Shown here one piece after another: positions 22,861 to 33,655 of a stretch of 64,000 nt of DNA. The notes under the pieces are model-generated. The model worked only from the letters and a program-made list of their open reading frames with translations, did no database searches and had not been told where the DNA came from. Position 1 is the stretch's first letter. Every line of letters starts with the position of its first letter. The translations under genes were made by a program, and so were the position numbers. Origin of the DNA: Dermanyssus gallinae (taxonomy: Eukaryota > Arthropoda > Arachnida > Mesostigmata > Dermanyssidae); NCBI GenBank assembly GCA_003439945.1, contig QVRM01005470.1, positions 1 through 64,000 on the forward strand, written 5' to 3'.

Positions 22861-23779
22861 GATGCAATTGGAAATGCAGTAGAAGTACGCTGCAGAAGAG
22901 ATGTAAGGCTGATAACTTAAAAGACGGTCTTCGCCGCGCGCATTGTGGCACTGTACCTTCACTAGAGAAGCAGAAAGAAACAATACTTGTGCACATTAAG
23001 ACGACTGAGGGGTGCTTTTCACAACACATGATTCAACTATGCTTCTTTATCCAGAGACAAAAGGAAGACGTAAAAGCATGCACAGTCACCGCAGGTAACG
23101 ACAATCATATCTTCATGAAGTTTGTAGAAGAAAGATTAGGAAGTGGTGCAACGTTTGTTGACTCGTTTGTTGAGAAGTAGAGTCCAGAAGATGCACTGGC
23201 CCTACTGGCTATGACTGTTGCCCTAAGAGATATCGATCCGTACAACAGGGTATGCCAGCTTGTGTCTAGTACGAATCTAACTGTGAGATACACCAGCTGC
23301 CGGGCTGAGGAGGGACCCTCTCTATATGCTACAGGCAAACCAGTAGACACAATGCAAAGCTTACGGCCTACAACATTGTGTCCGGAAAGATCACGGCGTA
23401 GTGGCATTCCGAAGCAAGCTTCAAAAACTTCTAAAATACCCCTCGGCTGGAAGACGCATAAACTCAAAAGTGCGGCAATGGGACTGACTCAGAAGTAACC
23501 TTCCTTACTTTTATAATGCGTTACAAAATAAGCATAATCTTAGTAAGTTGTAATAGAAGCCGGACGACTCACGACATGCTTTGGAAAATAACGCAACGAA
23601 GAGAAACGGGCGTGCTTGCTCTTAGCGAACTAAGCAATACGTTAGCAAAAAGAGCCAATCATTGGATGATTGACTCAACATACGATGCTGGACTTACAAT
23701 CAATCATACCGTAAAAGAACGAAAACAAGGGCAGCGGATCAAAATGTTGCTGGATCCAACAAAAAAGTAGGGCAAATAT
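22861..23779. other. Unrecognised stretch with several open frames
   Basis: Frames of 84-120 codons occur (minus 23105-23467, plus 23516-23770) but show no motif I can place. They may be retroelement debris. No RNA gene is seen. Confidence 0.35.
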
Positions 23780-24480
23780 ACCCCTTTTATATAAGCCCCA
23801 GCTGCCTGGTCGAAAAGTTATGGCCTCTTGCGTCTGACGTTCTTGCGTAATCTTATTTAAAATTTCCCGGAAGTGTTCCCTTTTGACGGCAGCACCAGGT
23901 GGCGAAAATTCGTACAAATGTATCTGAGAAAAATCAGGCAAGAAAAGCTTGGTATTGGATCTAGTCTGTATATATTTCTTTGATCGATCTGGTCAATCAA
24001 ATCACCACTGGCAGGATAGGGTTTTGGCGTCAGTGTCATAAGGATATACCCATAACTCATCTCGTATGATCACTCTTTAAAGTAATCTCCTGCTGTCACC
24101 GCCTAAAGGTTTAATTGGGACATCTCCCGACGAACGTTCATTTGCCGGAAATTCACTATTCTTGGAACGAACTTTGCTGCCAGTCTTCTGACGCACAAAA
24201 TGTTGGTTAAAACGGTTACCACTGTGTCGATGTGTGTCGATACGATGTCCGCAATTCCTTAGCTATTTCATCGATGTCAATTCGGCGATTATAGAATAGG
24301 ATATTACGAACTGTTTCAACGGTTTCTTCTGTTACTGAGGTTGAAATTCTTCCCTAACGGGAGGGGCCTCATTTCGGCCTATTCACGGCCGCCAAGAATC
24401 GACGGTACCACAGCGTATACGTGGTAGATTCGTTATTCCTCTATTTTCGGCTCCCTTTTTCGGAACCTCGTCTTCTTTAC
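23780..24480 (-). pseudogene. Mariner-family transposase relic
   Basis: The minus-strand reading from about 24420 down gives IDEIAKELRTSY-like text, then LAAKFVPRIVNFRQMNVRRE (about 24110-24200), matching the WVPR-L-T linker of mariner transposases. SYGYILMTLTPKPY (about 24005-24060) is a remnant of the W-Y-YDPETK block. LYEFSPPGAAVKREHFREIL (about 23850-23915) matches the EF-PpGqtVN-YY-evL segment. Stops and frameshifts are frequent, and the DDD/D catalytic residues are not preserved. The transposase would have cut and pasted its element at TA sites; this one is dead. The ends were not located. Confidence 0.75.
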
Positions 24481-25190
24481 TTACTTGAATCAAACTAAAA
24501 CAATAAAAGCCAGAAAACTTGGCCTGTGTGTAACTGATAAATTGTTCTTTTTAACAAGGCTAACCGGAAGGCCTTAGTGGTTTCGGCATGGCAACAAAAT
24601 TAAAAAACCTAAAACATCCCGATCCGCCCTCTTAGAACATATATATATATAAAGTGCGCGTGATCCAAAATCTTAGCAGAGCTGCAAACAATTCTCCAGC
24701 GAACAATAGGAGCAACCGGGTCTCGGCGCTATTTTTTTTAACATAAGTAGTCGTCTCCTTAATGAGACAGACCGACGTGCGGCGTTCAACATCGCACGAG
24801 CAAGGTCTCACTCGGCGGATTCCATGAAACCTGAGAGTAAAAGAACTAGCTTCAAGATGCTCCTTAATCAACCCCCGGACGGAAGGACTACTCACCGGCA
24901 GAACAGATACTCTAAGCAGGCGGAACCAGCAATAAGAAGCAATCCAGCCGGGCCACCCTGGATACTGGACAAGTTTATTACTCTCTGATCTCGAAAATGA
25001 TCCAGCCTTAAACACGGTTTGCTGCGCACTCGCGCCACTGCCAACAGGTTACGGTGAGAAAACAGTGCTACGGCCGTACCCGATGAGGATAGGGAGGGCG
25101 ATTCAACCTCATTGGGTTTGTGAGTTCCACACGATCATGGTTTAACAGCGAAAGTCAGTGTGCTACCGGCTAATCTGCATTAAAAAGTAT
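24481..25190. other. No recognisable gene
   Basis: A 127-codon minus-strand frame (24632-25015) has no family motif and ends in a TA-rich patch at 24639-24651. Nothing else is seen. Confidence 0.45.
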
Positions 25191-25835
25191 AGGGTGGTGG
25201 GGTAGAAAGTAATTTAACGTTTAAATTTCACAATCAATCTGAAATAAGAAGAGTTCATTGATTTTATTCATTTAAAAGTACTCTTTGTTGTTAGCCGCAA
25301 TCTTTTTAAAATTTTTGACTATACTATTAATTCCCATGGTGAAGAACTCTAGTAAATGATTGCTCCTGTAAATAGTTCTGAAGATATCTGATTAAATATT
25401 ATTAGTTATAAGTCGGTATTCCGACTGTGCGATGCCCGCTAAGTACGGTGAATGCGCCAAATTTGCTTATCAAAGTTTTCTATGTTGCGGAGGCTAGATG
25501 AACTCACGTGTGGCTTCGCGTTGTATTGATGGAAGATAACGCCCTTTTTTTACATATACTGTGTCTCTTTCTTTGAAGGGCGGCAAACATTCGGTCGAGC
25601 TGATCACAGTAGACACCCGAGTCTACGGTTTGGCCCCACTAGGAAGAAACTCGTGGTGGCCGATACAATGCCTATCCCATCAAACATAGAGCAAAGTCTC
25701 GCGCAAATGGATTAGTCTCTTTGGCGTCTTCTGGGGACGCAGGCCTGGGGCGCGCCAGGATCTTTCACGGAACGGAAGTTAGCTAATCTATTATAGCACA
25801 AAGCCTTTGAAATGTTGTCCTCTTCCCCACCCTCC
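25191..25835 (-). mobile_element. Mariner-family element with imperfect TIRs, internally deleted
   Basis: A minus-strand relic transposase covers about 25240-25740. YCDQLDRMFAALQRKRHSIC matches the mariner YCqQLdrl-al-kRp block, with HTRSHT where intact proteins have DNArPHt. FRTIYRSNHLLEFF and SIVKNFKKI are the usual C-terminal text. The ends look paired: AGGGTGGTGGGGTAGAAAG at 25191 against the reverse complement of the CTTCCCCACCCTCC end near 25835, each next to a TA. The N-terminal DNA-binding half is missing. It is non-functional. The TIR pairing was made by eye and is imperfect. Confidence 0.75.
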
Positions 25836-26848
25836 TAATACGCTTAAATAAGAAATAAGGCTTTTTGAACTCAAATAATATTGCTGCCCATTTTAACATA
25901 ACTCATATAACAAAAACACAGAATGAACACCCTACAGATCACTTTACAAAGCTCTCAAATATTTTTGAGAGAGAGATCTTGCGCTGACATAACCATAGGT
26001 GTTTTGCAAAGATAGCAGACTTCTCAGAAGCATGCCAGACACCTAAAGATTCCAGTTACATCCGGTCCAGCCTAAAAGTAATATTAAAAGTAATAATATA
26101 TATATATATATATACAGAGACACAGGAAAGAGTAGAAGGGCGAAAGACTGTAGTGGACGATGAAAAGTGGGCGTTATTAGAAGCAGTTTGATCAAGTTCG
26201 TTCTACTTTTTTTGGGGAACAGAAACAGAAGCAAAAGGGAGACAAGACCCACGAGCTACAGCGGAAGACAGTTCCGCAGCTAGGCTCAGTTAACTGTGCT
26301 GAGCCTGGCTGTAGCACGTACCGCCCGCCGAGCCTCCTTCTCCCGCTAAAATATAACGAAGATTAATTCCATCGAAGTCGCCATTCGATACGTATGTATC
26401 TCTGTGTACAAGGGATCCGTAGTTTTGGCTTCCGTTTTGTCCATTCTCTTACCGCCATCCCTCGAGTCGACTGACTAAGCCTCGAGCCTACAACTGACTT
26501 CACTAGTCCCCCCCCGCCTGCGACAGCGATGGTGGCGTCGGCTTCAACGGCGAAATCGCTGGGGAACTGGACCTTCCTTGGCGTATAGACACGGCCCCGT
26601 TTGCTAGCGCCTGCTGTTACCATTATGAAGTCTAAATCAGATTTACACGAGTGCTGATTCATTCTATTCTCTTCTACTGATTAGCGTTATTCGAGTCTGA
26701 AAATGCGTCGCGGACTTTACAAAATGACTGTTTTTTAGTTTCACTCTCTTTTCCGCTCTCACTATATCGTATGCAGATTTTCTCGTGCGCTCTTTCTACG
26801 TCATTTGAGCGTACGAGCGTGTTGGTGGCGTTTAATACGTACAAGTGT

Positions 26849-26852
<4 letters not shown>
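25836..26852. other. Intergenic stretch with one unassigned frame
   Basis: A short TA array lies at 26097-26115. A 99-codon ATG frame on the minus strand is listed separately. Nothing else is recognised. Confidence 0.45.
26363..26662 (-). CDS. Unassigned open frame, 99 aa
   Basis: This minus-strand frame opens with an ATG at 26662 (MNQHSCKSDLDFIMV) and encodes a mixed basic protein with a Gly-rich AVAGGGGLVKS stretch. Its residue use looks more protein-like than most chance frames here, but I recognise no domain. It could be an exon, a retroelement 5' fragment or chance. Confidence 0.2.
   Translation of the reverse strand: MNQHSCKSDLDFIMVTAGASKRGRVYTPRKVQFPSDFAVEADATIAVAGGGGLVKSVVGSRLSQSTRGMAVREWTKRKPKLRIPCTQRYIRIEWRLRWN

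Positions 26853-26879
<27 letters not shown>
26853..26879. repeat. (TA)n microsatellite, 5' side of an RT relic
   Basis: A perfect TA array lies about 25 bp before the RLE-type RT relic. Confidence 0.95.
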
Positions 26880-26904
26880 GCAACAACACACCCGCGCACA
26901 GCTG

Positions 26905-27722
26905 TGATGCCCCCGTCCACTGATAGGGCGCTGTCAAAGCGTAAGTTGCGGCGGGAACACTACGCTATCACACAGAAATTATACAACAAAAACCGCTCCA
27001 AGTGTGCTCAAGGCATACTAGACGGTGTACGCCGAATAAGCAATATGAATGACACGGAGGTTGTAAAGCATTGGACTACTGCAATGACTTAACCCCCGCC
27101 ACTTACGCCAAACCCCTACATCCCCAACCCTGATCTCAACTGCGTTTCTACCCCTTTCTCCCTCCTAGAAACGCAATCAGGTCTCCGAGGGACATCTAAA
27201 GCACTAGGCTTGAATAGGATTAAACTAGCATCCCTCCGTAAACTCCCCTTAGAGACTGTCTGCTGTCTCCTTAATATTCTATTCATTAGTGATGTTCCCC
27301 CCTGCCAACAAAAGGCTCGAGTAGCGTTCATCCCCAAGGTGATGCCTCCTCCCCCAGTGACCTCCGACCCATCTCGATTAGCTCTTATTTACAAAGAACG
27401 CTTAATAAAATCCTTTCTAAACGTATCCAAAAATCTATTAAAATTCTCCCCACTCAACGAGTCTTCCTCTCATTCGATGGGACTTTCGAAAACCTGACGG
27501 TTCTCGACGTCATCATTCATGATGCCAAGTCCACAGGCCGCGAATTGCGGATCGCGTCGGTCGACCTGCGTAAGGCGTTCGACTCGATCAGCCATGACGC
27601 GGTCCTGTGGACACTCGGGGCCAGAGGGTATCCGGAAGTCTTCATCGAGTATATCGAGCGCCTATACCAATCGTCCCAAACTCTCCTCGAATTCGGTAAA
27701 GAATGTCGTACTATCAGGCCCT
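26905..27722 (+). pseudogene. R2/NeSL-like RLE-class RT relic bounded by (TA)n
   Basis: The first part (26905-27090) reads RRENYAITQKLYNKNRSKC-like text, resembling the RR-Y-Q-ly-k-R-rca linker before the RT in R2-group proteins. The frame then shifts. ARVAFIPKV (about 27315-27345) is RT motif 1, [20 protein letters not shown] (about 27370-27430) is RT motif 2, and [20 protein letters not shown] (about 27550-27610) is motif A with its catalytic Asp. The relic stops dead at a (TA)n array (27727) before the GDPLSP and YxDD motifs. At least two frameshifts are present. It is a different lineage from the 15583-18522 element, whose motif A reads LKLDFRNAFNTI. Confidence 0.85.
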
Positions 27723-27726
27723 ATAG

Positions 27727-28189
<463 letters not shown>

Positions 28190-28830
28190 CATAGTGTTTT
28201 GTGTAGTTTAAAAAGTTCAACAAAGGCAATTTCGAAGTGAACGCAGAAACCCGCTAAAATGTTTAAGGACACTGAATTGCAAGCTTTGACGGACGTAGGT
28301 GACATGCAAGCGCAAGTACAATTCGCTGCTCAACTAAACGTGTGCCACGCAATGATTTTTAGCAGACGTTTAAAGGCCATGGGGAAGGTCCCGAAGCTCT
28401 CAAAGCGGGTCCCACATGAACCGAATGAAAGACAGCAACAGAAATGACAAATCACTTGTGAGATTTTGCTCTCCAGGTTCGAACGAAAGTCGTTGTTCCT
28501 CGGATTGTTCCTCGACAACCACAAGCGTCAAAATTTAGGAGTTTGAACCTAACGCAGCAGACCGAATCGCTTTGGAAAAAAGTCAATGCTCTGTGCTTGG
28601 TGGGATCAAAAAGGTGTTGTCTATTATGAGCTGCTAAAACCTGGTTAAACCGTCGATGTTGCTTGCTACAGGCAACAAAAAATCGATTTGAACGAGGCAT
28701 TGTGCAAAAAACCACCAGAATATAAAATATGGTACAACAAATTGGTTTTGCTCCACGACGACGCGTCATCACACAAAGCAATGAAATCACGTATAAATCA
28801 TTTTCAATGAAGCGGTGAAATCAAGTATAA
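28190..28830 (+). pseudogene. Mariner-family transposase relic
   Basis: The plus-strand frames read KMFKDTELQALTDVGDMQAQ (about 28255-28315), RRLKAMGKVPKLSKRVPHE (28360-28420), WWDQKGVVYYELLKPG (about 28595-28645) and LVLLHDDASSHKAMKSRI (28742-28795). These follow the order of the cecropia/mos1-like mariner branch. HDD-SSH stands where intact proteins carry HDN-PSH with the second catalytic Asp. The first Asp block (TGDEkW) is deleted, and the third (YSPDLAPSD) is absent because the relic ends near 28810. Multiple stops are present. The TIRs were not located. Confidence 0.85.
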
Positions 28831-29929
28831 AGCATTTTCAATAGAAACAGGTATTTGTTTTTGCTAAAAAAAAACGGTTCTATATGCATAGTTTTAGTAT
28901 ATACGCATACGTGTATAAGATGTGGTTGTTGCGGTAATGCCGTCTTTCTCATTACACGGTTAGCCCTTTGCTCAGCCGGTGAATACTTTGGTACGAATAG
29001 GTGCGAACTAACTTTAGAAAAAATTGCTTCGTTTAGCATTAAAGCTATGTTTTGATATTAAGCCTTGAGAAAGGTTCTCCTCATTACGTGCCTATGTGCA
29101 TATTTTTCGTCAAATAACGTAAACTTCCGGCGTTCCGGAATCCTCTTCTTCATTGCGCGAAGCTCTTGACGTTGCTCGGCGCTGATGGCGTAGGAGTTAC
29201 AGTAGTTTGTATTCCTCTCCACTTGCGCTTCGCCTTGCTGGTATCTCGGGGAAGTATGCAAATGTGGGAAGCTCTTCTTTTCCAATGCATTCCCTCGTCT
29301 TTAGAAACTAAGCCTTTAGCTCGTAATTGCATCAAGCTTCTAGCTTAGACGGATACTTAACTTTTCAAACGGCTTTTAAGTAAATATAAAGGCGGTTACT
29401 TGGAATTTGCAGCTTGAACAAGTACACACACTTTCTTCGCAACCATATTATTTCACTAACTCTTATTCTGTATGTATGCACAAAACGTTGCTCCAGTTGT
29501 GTTCAGCATTTCGAGGCTGGCCCTCGTCCATTGACAAAGTTTTCATTATTTTCAAGCATTGAGTACCTTATCTTGAGCGTCCCAGGCCCTTGAGGGTAGG
29601 TAGCATGTGAGCAGTTGAGTACTACTCATATTAAAATAAAAGGCACAGCAAATGTGGTGGCACGCGTATAGATTATCTACTAGCGAAAATGACGGAGGAA
29701 ACGAGTGTCAGAAGAACCAATGGGAGTTCTTAAACTCAAAGCAAGCGACTCTTGACGTGTATAATTTTTCTGTCAGGGAAGTTTATGCGAATTAAAACTG
29801 ATTTCCTCTGTTTTGTAGAAAATATTTCTCCGAGCACATCGTTCCTCATTATGTTTGCCTTGCGAAGTATACTATCATACGCACCTCCCCGTATAAGGAT
29901 ACCGTGGCAGTACACTGGCAAGAACTAAG
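28831..29929. other. No recognisable gene
   Basis: Short frames only, with no motif or RNA gene. Confidence 0.5.
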
Positions 29930-30260
29930 TAACAAGGAGAAACCCTGTACCCAATAGGGAAGTGGCCGCAACTGGGAACGATGCGGGGCAATAACACACT
30001 CCGCATCGCATCGGGTCTGTGGCTTGGAAAGGCTAATTGCACAGAGCACATCTGTAACCTATGTCGAACCAAAGGTACCGCTACAGCGGGACACGCCAGT
30101 TTAGTGCCGGTCGTCATACAAGACATTTCGCCATAAACGATGTCGTACACCATGCTCTGCAGAGCACCCGGATTGCTTCAGTGAAAAAGCCCCTCGGCAT
30201 ATGCGTCAACACCCTCTACACCAAGATGGAGAAGCTTTAACAACATGAGAACGGGACCGT
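29930..30260 (+). pseudogene. RLE-class ORF2 C-terminal relic
   Basis: A plus-strand frame gives LRIASGLWLGKANCTEHICN then LCRTKGTATAGHASL (29998-30105), matching ICVGLRLGADLVEPHRCTCG and the following His of the intact element. A second frame gives NDVVHHALQSTRIASVKKPL (30137-30195), matching NDILARSLRKAEIPCVLEPP. These are the Cys/His cluster and the lead-in to the endonuclease core. The RPD...D catalytic core is not recognisable. The sequence differs enough from the element at 15583 to be a separate lineage. Confidence 0.75.
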
Positions 30261-30699
30261 TTACATTCATGGAACGCGACGGTTTCGTGTACACTTGCCA
30301 GCAGTTACATTGCGCGCATAAGTCGGAAAGCTGGCTCGTGATTCTATCCCTGCAAAGTTTATCAAAACGAATCACATTTAACGAAGTTGTGGCAGCGCGA
30401 AGTAAATTGAGGTAACGAAAACAACTGTGTAGTTATACAGCTTTAGTATAAGGCAGTTCATTTGTGATTCTGATGAGGTAGCTTGTTGACATCGCAGCCG
30501 TAGGAGGCAAAAGGCAATGCATACTTCCTTATTGAGCTATGGCGTGCCAGACACAAACCTACCAACTTGCTCGATCCGTGCATTTATACTGGGCCCCCGT
30601 AACGATGCACACACAACAATAATATTTTTTTTTGAAACATGAGTTTATTATTATAATTATGCTCATGTATCACAATTACTAATATATTAATTATATAAC
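30261..30699. other. AT-rich, no recognisable gene
   Basis: Nothing is identified. Confidence 0.5.
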
Positions 30700-31260
30700 A
30701 TCATTGTGGCAATGCCAGTTCTAAGACTACTGGCGGCACGGAACTGGTCGTCGGCCAGCTTACTGTCTGCAAGCTCCGAGGGAAACACGTCGAGCCACGC
30801 TCCAGCGGCGTCAAATAAGACCGCTTTTAGTCTAATACATATTGTCTATTTCTAACTCGCAGGACGACAAAAGAGTTAAGTGGGTAGCCCGAGTGGCGAT
30901 TTGGTCCCACCTCTTCTGTCTAGTGATCCTTTTGCACTTCCTTCTCGGCCAGTACCGCAGGTCCAGTTAACACCGGTCTTTCACAAGGATATCCGGGAGC
31001 TTGCTGTTGACTTCCGCGATTACCTGCTGTCTTTCTTTGCTTCAGAATCCTAAAGGAAAAGCTCGCATTTAGAGGGGTTGAGCTGCAGCCCGCTCCGTTG
31101 CTCAAACGCTTTAGGATCCTTGATGTCTTTGAGTAACACCGACGGATCGTTGTCAAGAAGGGTCCCATCGTTAAGGTAGAACAGAAGTACCCTGCATGAC
31201 ACCTGCTTGACATACTGATGCCGAAGCAGGCTAAACGCAAGTTTTAAGCATTCTTAAAAC
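30700..31260 (-). pseudogene. RLE-class ORF2 relic (YLND catalytic box and post-RT)
   Basis: The minus-strand reading from about 31200 gives YLNDGTLLDNDPSVLL then SGLQLNPSKCELF, aligned to HLDDGTLGGPMEDLL and SGLVLNTAKCEVF of the intact element. The catalytic DD has become ND. Downstream, FDAAGAWLDVFPSELADSKL and DDQFRAASSLRTG match the aWL-alP region that precedes the endonuclease. An internal deletion lies between them. It is dead. Confidence 0.8.
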
Positions 31261-31839
31261 CTATTTTTAAGAGGCAACATCTCTCGCTGTTTTCGAGAAA
31301 GGTGCGAGCCGTATGAACAATTATTTGTGCCCTAATATCAGTGGCGTACCCCCATCTGGCGTGGCTGCAGGTAGTTTTTTCACATTGACCTGGGACATTT
31401 TAGATGGTCGGGCGTGAGGGCGTCGAGTCCTCCTGCCTCATTATCTCACTAATTGACTCCTCCGTTACGGATGCAATCGTGCCGTCGGAAGACAATATTC
31501 TAATGGCGCTCCGAAAAAGGCCACTTTTTTCTTGACCACGCTGGCCAGGCTATGGCCTCGTTGAGTTTCTTTGTTGACATACAGGACTTTTGGAGCAAGG
31601 GTGAGCAGCGCGGTTTGTCATTATTTTCCGGCCGTTAGAATACGAATTTAAAGCGGCCTCCGGACCGTTAGCTTCATTTTGCTTCACTCTGTCACTGTTG
31701 GATCTTCACAGCCCCTTGGCTGCTCGTCCCTCCGTCGCATGGCTACACACAAAACACCAATTTAATCACTGAGTTAGAGGCATGATTGGTGTGTCACTTT
31801 CTGGATTTATCATCCTGGACACTCACGGATAAGCGTGTT
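31261..31839. other. No recognisable gene
   Basis: This may hold the lost 5' portion of the Gypsy-type element that follows, but I found no LTR or primer-binding site. Confidence 0.45.
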
Positions 31840-31871
31840 TACTCGGAGTTCCGTATGCGCACGTCCGCACA

Positions 31872-32459
31872 CCTTGGCGCCAACAACAACGCCAACAAGA
31901 GGAAGGTGAACAAATTCAAGACTTCGCGCGAAGGGTACGGAAAAACACGGAAGACTGCGAATGGCCAATGGAATCCCTAATGACAGTACTGCTAGTACAG
32001 TTCATCAGCAGTATCAAGGACGACCACGTAAATGATCAGGTCTTACACAATGCAGACACTTTTAAAACGCTGGACGACGCAGTCAAAGAAGCAGAGTCAG
32101 TGTTCGTGCGAAAAGAACGGTTGACGATAAACAAGGTAGTTACTGGTGCACAGCAACGGAGAGCTAAGCTGCCTTGGAAGAAGCAACCGACGGGGAGTTC
32201 AGGCAGTATGGACAGTGCAGCTCCGGCTCGCGCTAGCCGTGGCCTGGTGCCAGGTCACTTCTATCGTTGTGGGACGCCTAACCACAAAGCTGACAAATGT
32301 CCGTATATTAAGTCGACTTGCAATTCGTGCGAAAAGACCGGATATCTAAAGATCGTCTGTCAGCAGAGACAACCAAGTGGTAGTCTAACCAACAGTTTCA
32401 AAAATAAGAAAAACGTAGTGTTCGCGGTGCGAGTTCAACCAGCATTAAAAAGACTTTAG
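31872..32459 (+). pseudogene. Gypsy-type Gag with two zinc knuckles (partial)
   Basis: The frame is open from at least 31872. GEQIQDFARRVRKNTEDCEW then FISSIKDDHVNDQVL is typical of Gypsy-group capsid C-terminal text. Knuckle 1 reads RCGTPNHKADKC at 32268-32303 with the first Cys replaced by Tyr. Knuckle 2 reads CNSCEKTGYLKIVC, with Tyr where the His of C-x2-C-x4-H-x4-C should be. Gag packages RNA into virus-like particles in the cytoplasm. The N-terminus is missing or decayed, and both knuckles carry a lost ligand. The frame ends at TAG 32457-32459, and Pol follows in another frame, as expected for a frameshift-expressed Pol. Confidence 0.75.
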
Positions 32460-32470
32460 GTATAAAATTC

Positions 32471-32998
32471 ATGAAGCCAGTACATACAATTCGAACAGTG
32501 AGACCCGACGTCAAACTCGTAACAGTCGAGATCGAGGATGCTGATGCTACAATGAAAGTGGACAGCGGCTGTGGAGCCACTAAAATGCCACTCTCTCGTT
32601 TCTCTGCGGTTTTGCCGAAATTCGTACACCATGAGCCAGACATTACATTAAAAATCGCGAATGACAACGAGGTAATACCACACTCGTTCGTGAAAGTTCA
32701 CGTTAAGTACTGCATTATTGTCGAGCCCGGTTGGCGTGGTGGCGTGCGTCCGCGACCGGAGGAGACACATAGGTGCGCGGGTTCGAGCCCCACCGGTGCA
32801 CATTTGTATTTAAGGGGGTTCGTCTATGAAGCAATGCGAAAAGCAGTCCCATGGACGTTAAATCTTGTCTGAGAGTCAGCCCCGAAAGGATTTTTTTAAG
32901 TACCGCAGTATTACAAAATTATTGCGGCTACACCTAGTCAACGAACCCAAAGATCCGATGTTATTCGGTCGCGATTAGATGAAGGCATGGGACATGCT
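32471..32998 (+). pseudogene. Gypsy-type aspartic protease, interrupted by a SINE
   Basis: The frame from 32471 reads VTVEIEDADATMKVDSGCGA, with DSG as the catalytic triad of retroviral-type aspartic proteases, followed by TLKIANDNEVIPHSFVKVHV. It is broken at 32720 by SINE copy 3 and resumes after 32896 with LVNEPKDPMLFGRD, the conserved LLGRDWL-like end of Gypsy proteases, then a stop in place of Trp. In an active element it would cleave Gag-Pol. Confidence 0.8.
32720..32895 (+). mobile_element. tRNA-derived SINE, copy 3, nested in Gypsy protease
   Basis: A 17-bp target-site duplication with two mismatches flanks it (32703-32719 TTAAGTACTGCATTATT and 32896-32912). It has the A-box-like TGGCGTGGTGGCGTGCG, the B-box GGTTCGAGCCC, the shared body ATGAAGCAATGC and the 3' block GTCTGAGAGTCAGCC, then a short T-rich tail. 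It inserted in sense orientation relative to the Gypsy element, so it is younger than the Gypsy insertion. Confidence 0.92.
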
Positions 32999-33379
32999 AG
33001 TACAGTCACCCGAGTTCGGCACTGTTAAGAGCCATTCCAATCAAGTCCGAAAAACGAACGTGAAAAGGGAAACGGGCTATACACCGCACATGCATTTGGG
33101 TGATACGGTCGACCAGGACGACGAGCAGCCAAAACATGTAGGGGTTGCCATAAGGAGACCTTCTACCGCTACGTCAAATTCTTCTTCAGCACCGACATAA
33201 CCTACAAAAGTGGAGCAGGGATTTTGGACCGAACCAGCTACGCCAGCGGATCCGCTTACGTCAACACCCCTACAAGAACCTACAGTTCTGCGACCAAGAA
33301 CAAGTATAGATTATCGAGAGATGGCCGGACAAAGCCGCCGTCGCAACTGGCTCTAAGCTTGAGTACATGCCATATATAC

Positions 33380-33655
33380 AATATTACATATTTCATAGTT
33401 AGCGTGGGGGACTTTTGTGTCTGGCCAAGTTCAGGTGGCCACACGACTGTCGGGGCTAGGCGCCACGTGCTGGCGAACGTGTAGTGGGGGGGGGTAGAAA
33501 CGAGTAGGTACGAGAAACGTCTCGAAGATTCAATAGAGATGTCTACTTGTACCCAGACGAATATACCGCATTGGAGAATACTCTCTGAGGCAATAAATAC
33601 AGCTGACACTGAGTGCAGAAAAAGCACTATAGATAATGTAGTGACCTTCCACAGG
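33380..33655 (+). repeat. Probable 3' LTR region of the Gypsy-type element
   Basis: Sequence after the Pol tail contains GGCCAAGTTCAGGTGGCCAC, a G-run and an AATAAA signal at 33592-33597. This matches the expected layout of a 3' LTR, but no second copy is present, so the boundaries are guesses. Confidence 0.4.

Larger units (their letters stand above)
31840..33655 (+). mobile_element. Gypsy-type LTR retrotransposon, internally deleted, with nested SINE
   Basis: The order is Gag with zinc knuckles (about 31870-32459), aspartic protease (32471-32990, split by a SINE at 32720-32895), a deletion removing RT, RNase H and integrase core, then a Pol C-terminal tail (about 33080-33350), followed by an LTR-like region with a polyadenylation signal. 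The deletion junction lies near 33010-33090: LFGRD-MKAW of the protease end is followed within about 100 bp by Pro/Thr-rich tail text. No 5' LTR was found. No envelope gene is seen. It is non-functional. Confidence 0.8.
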
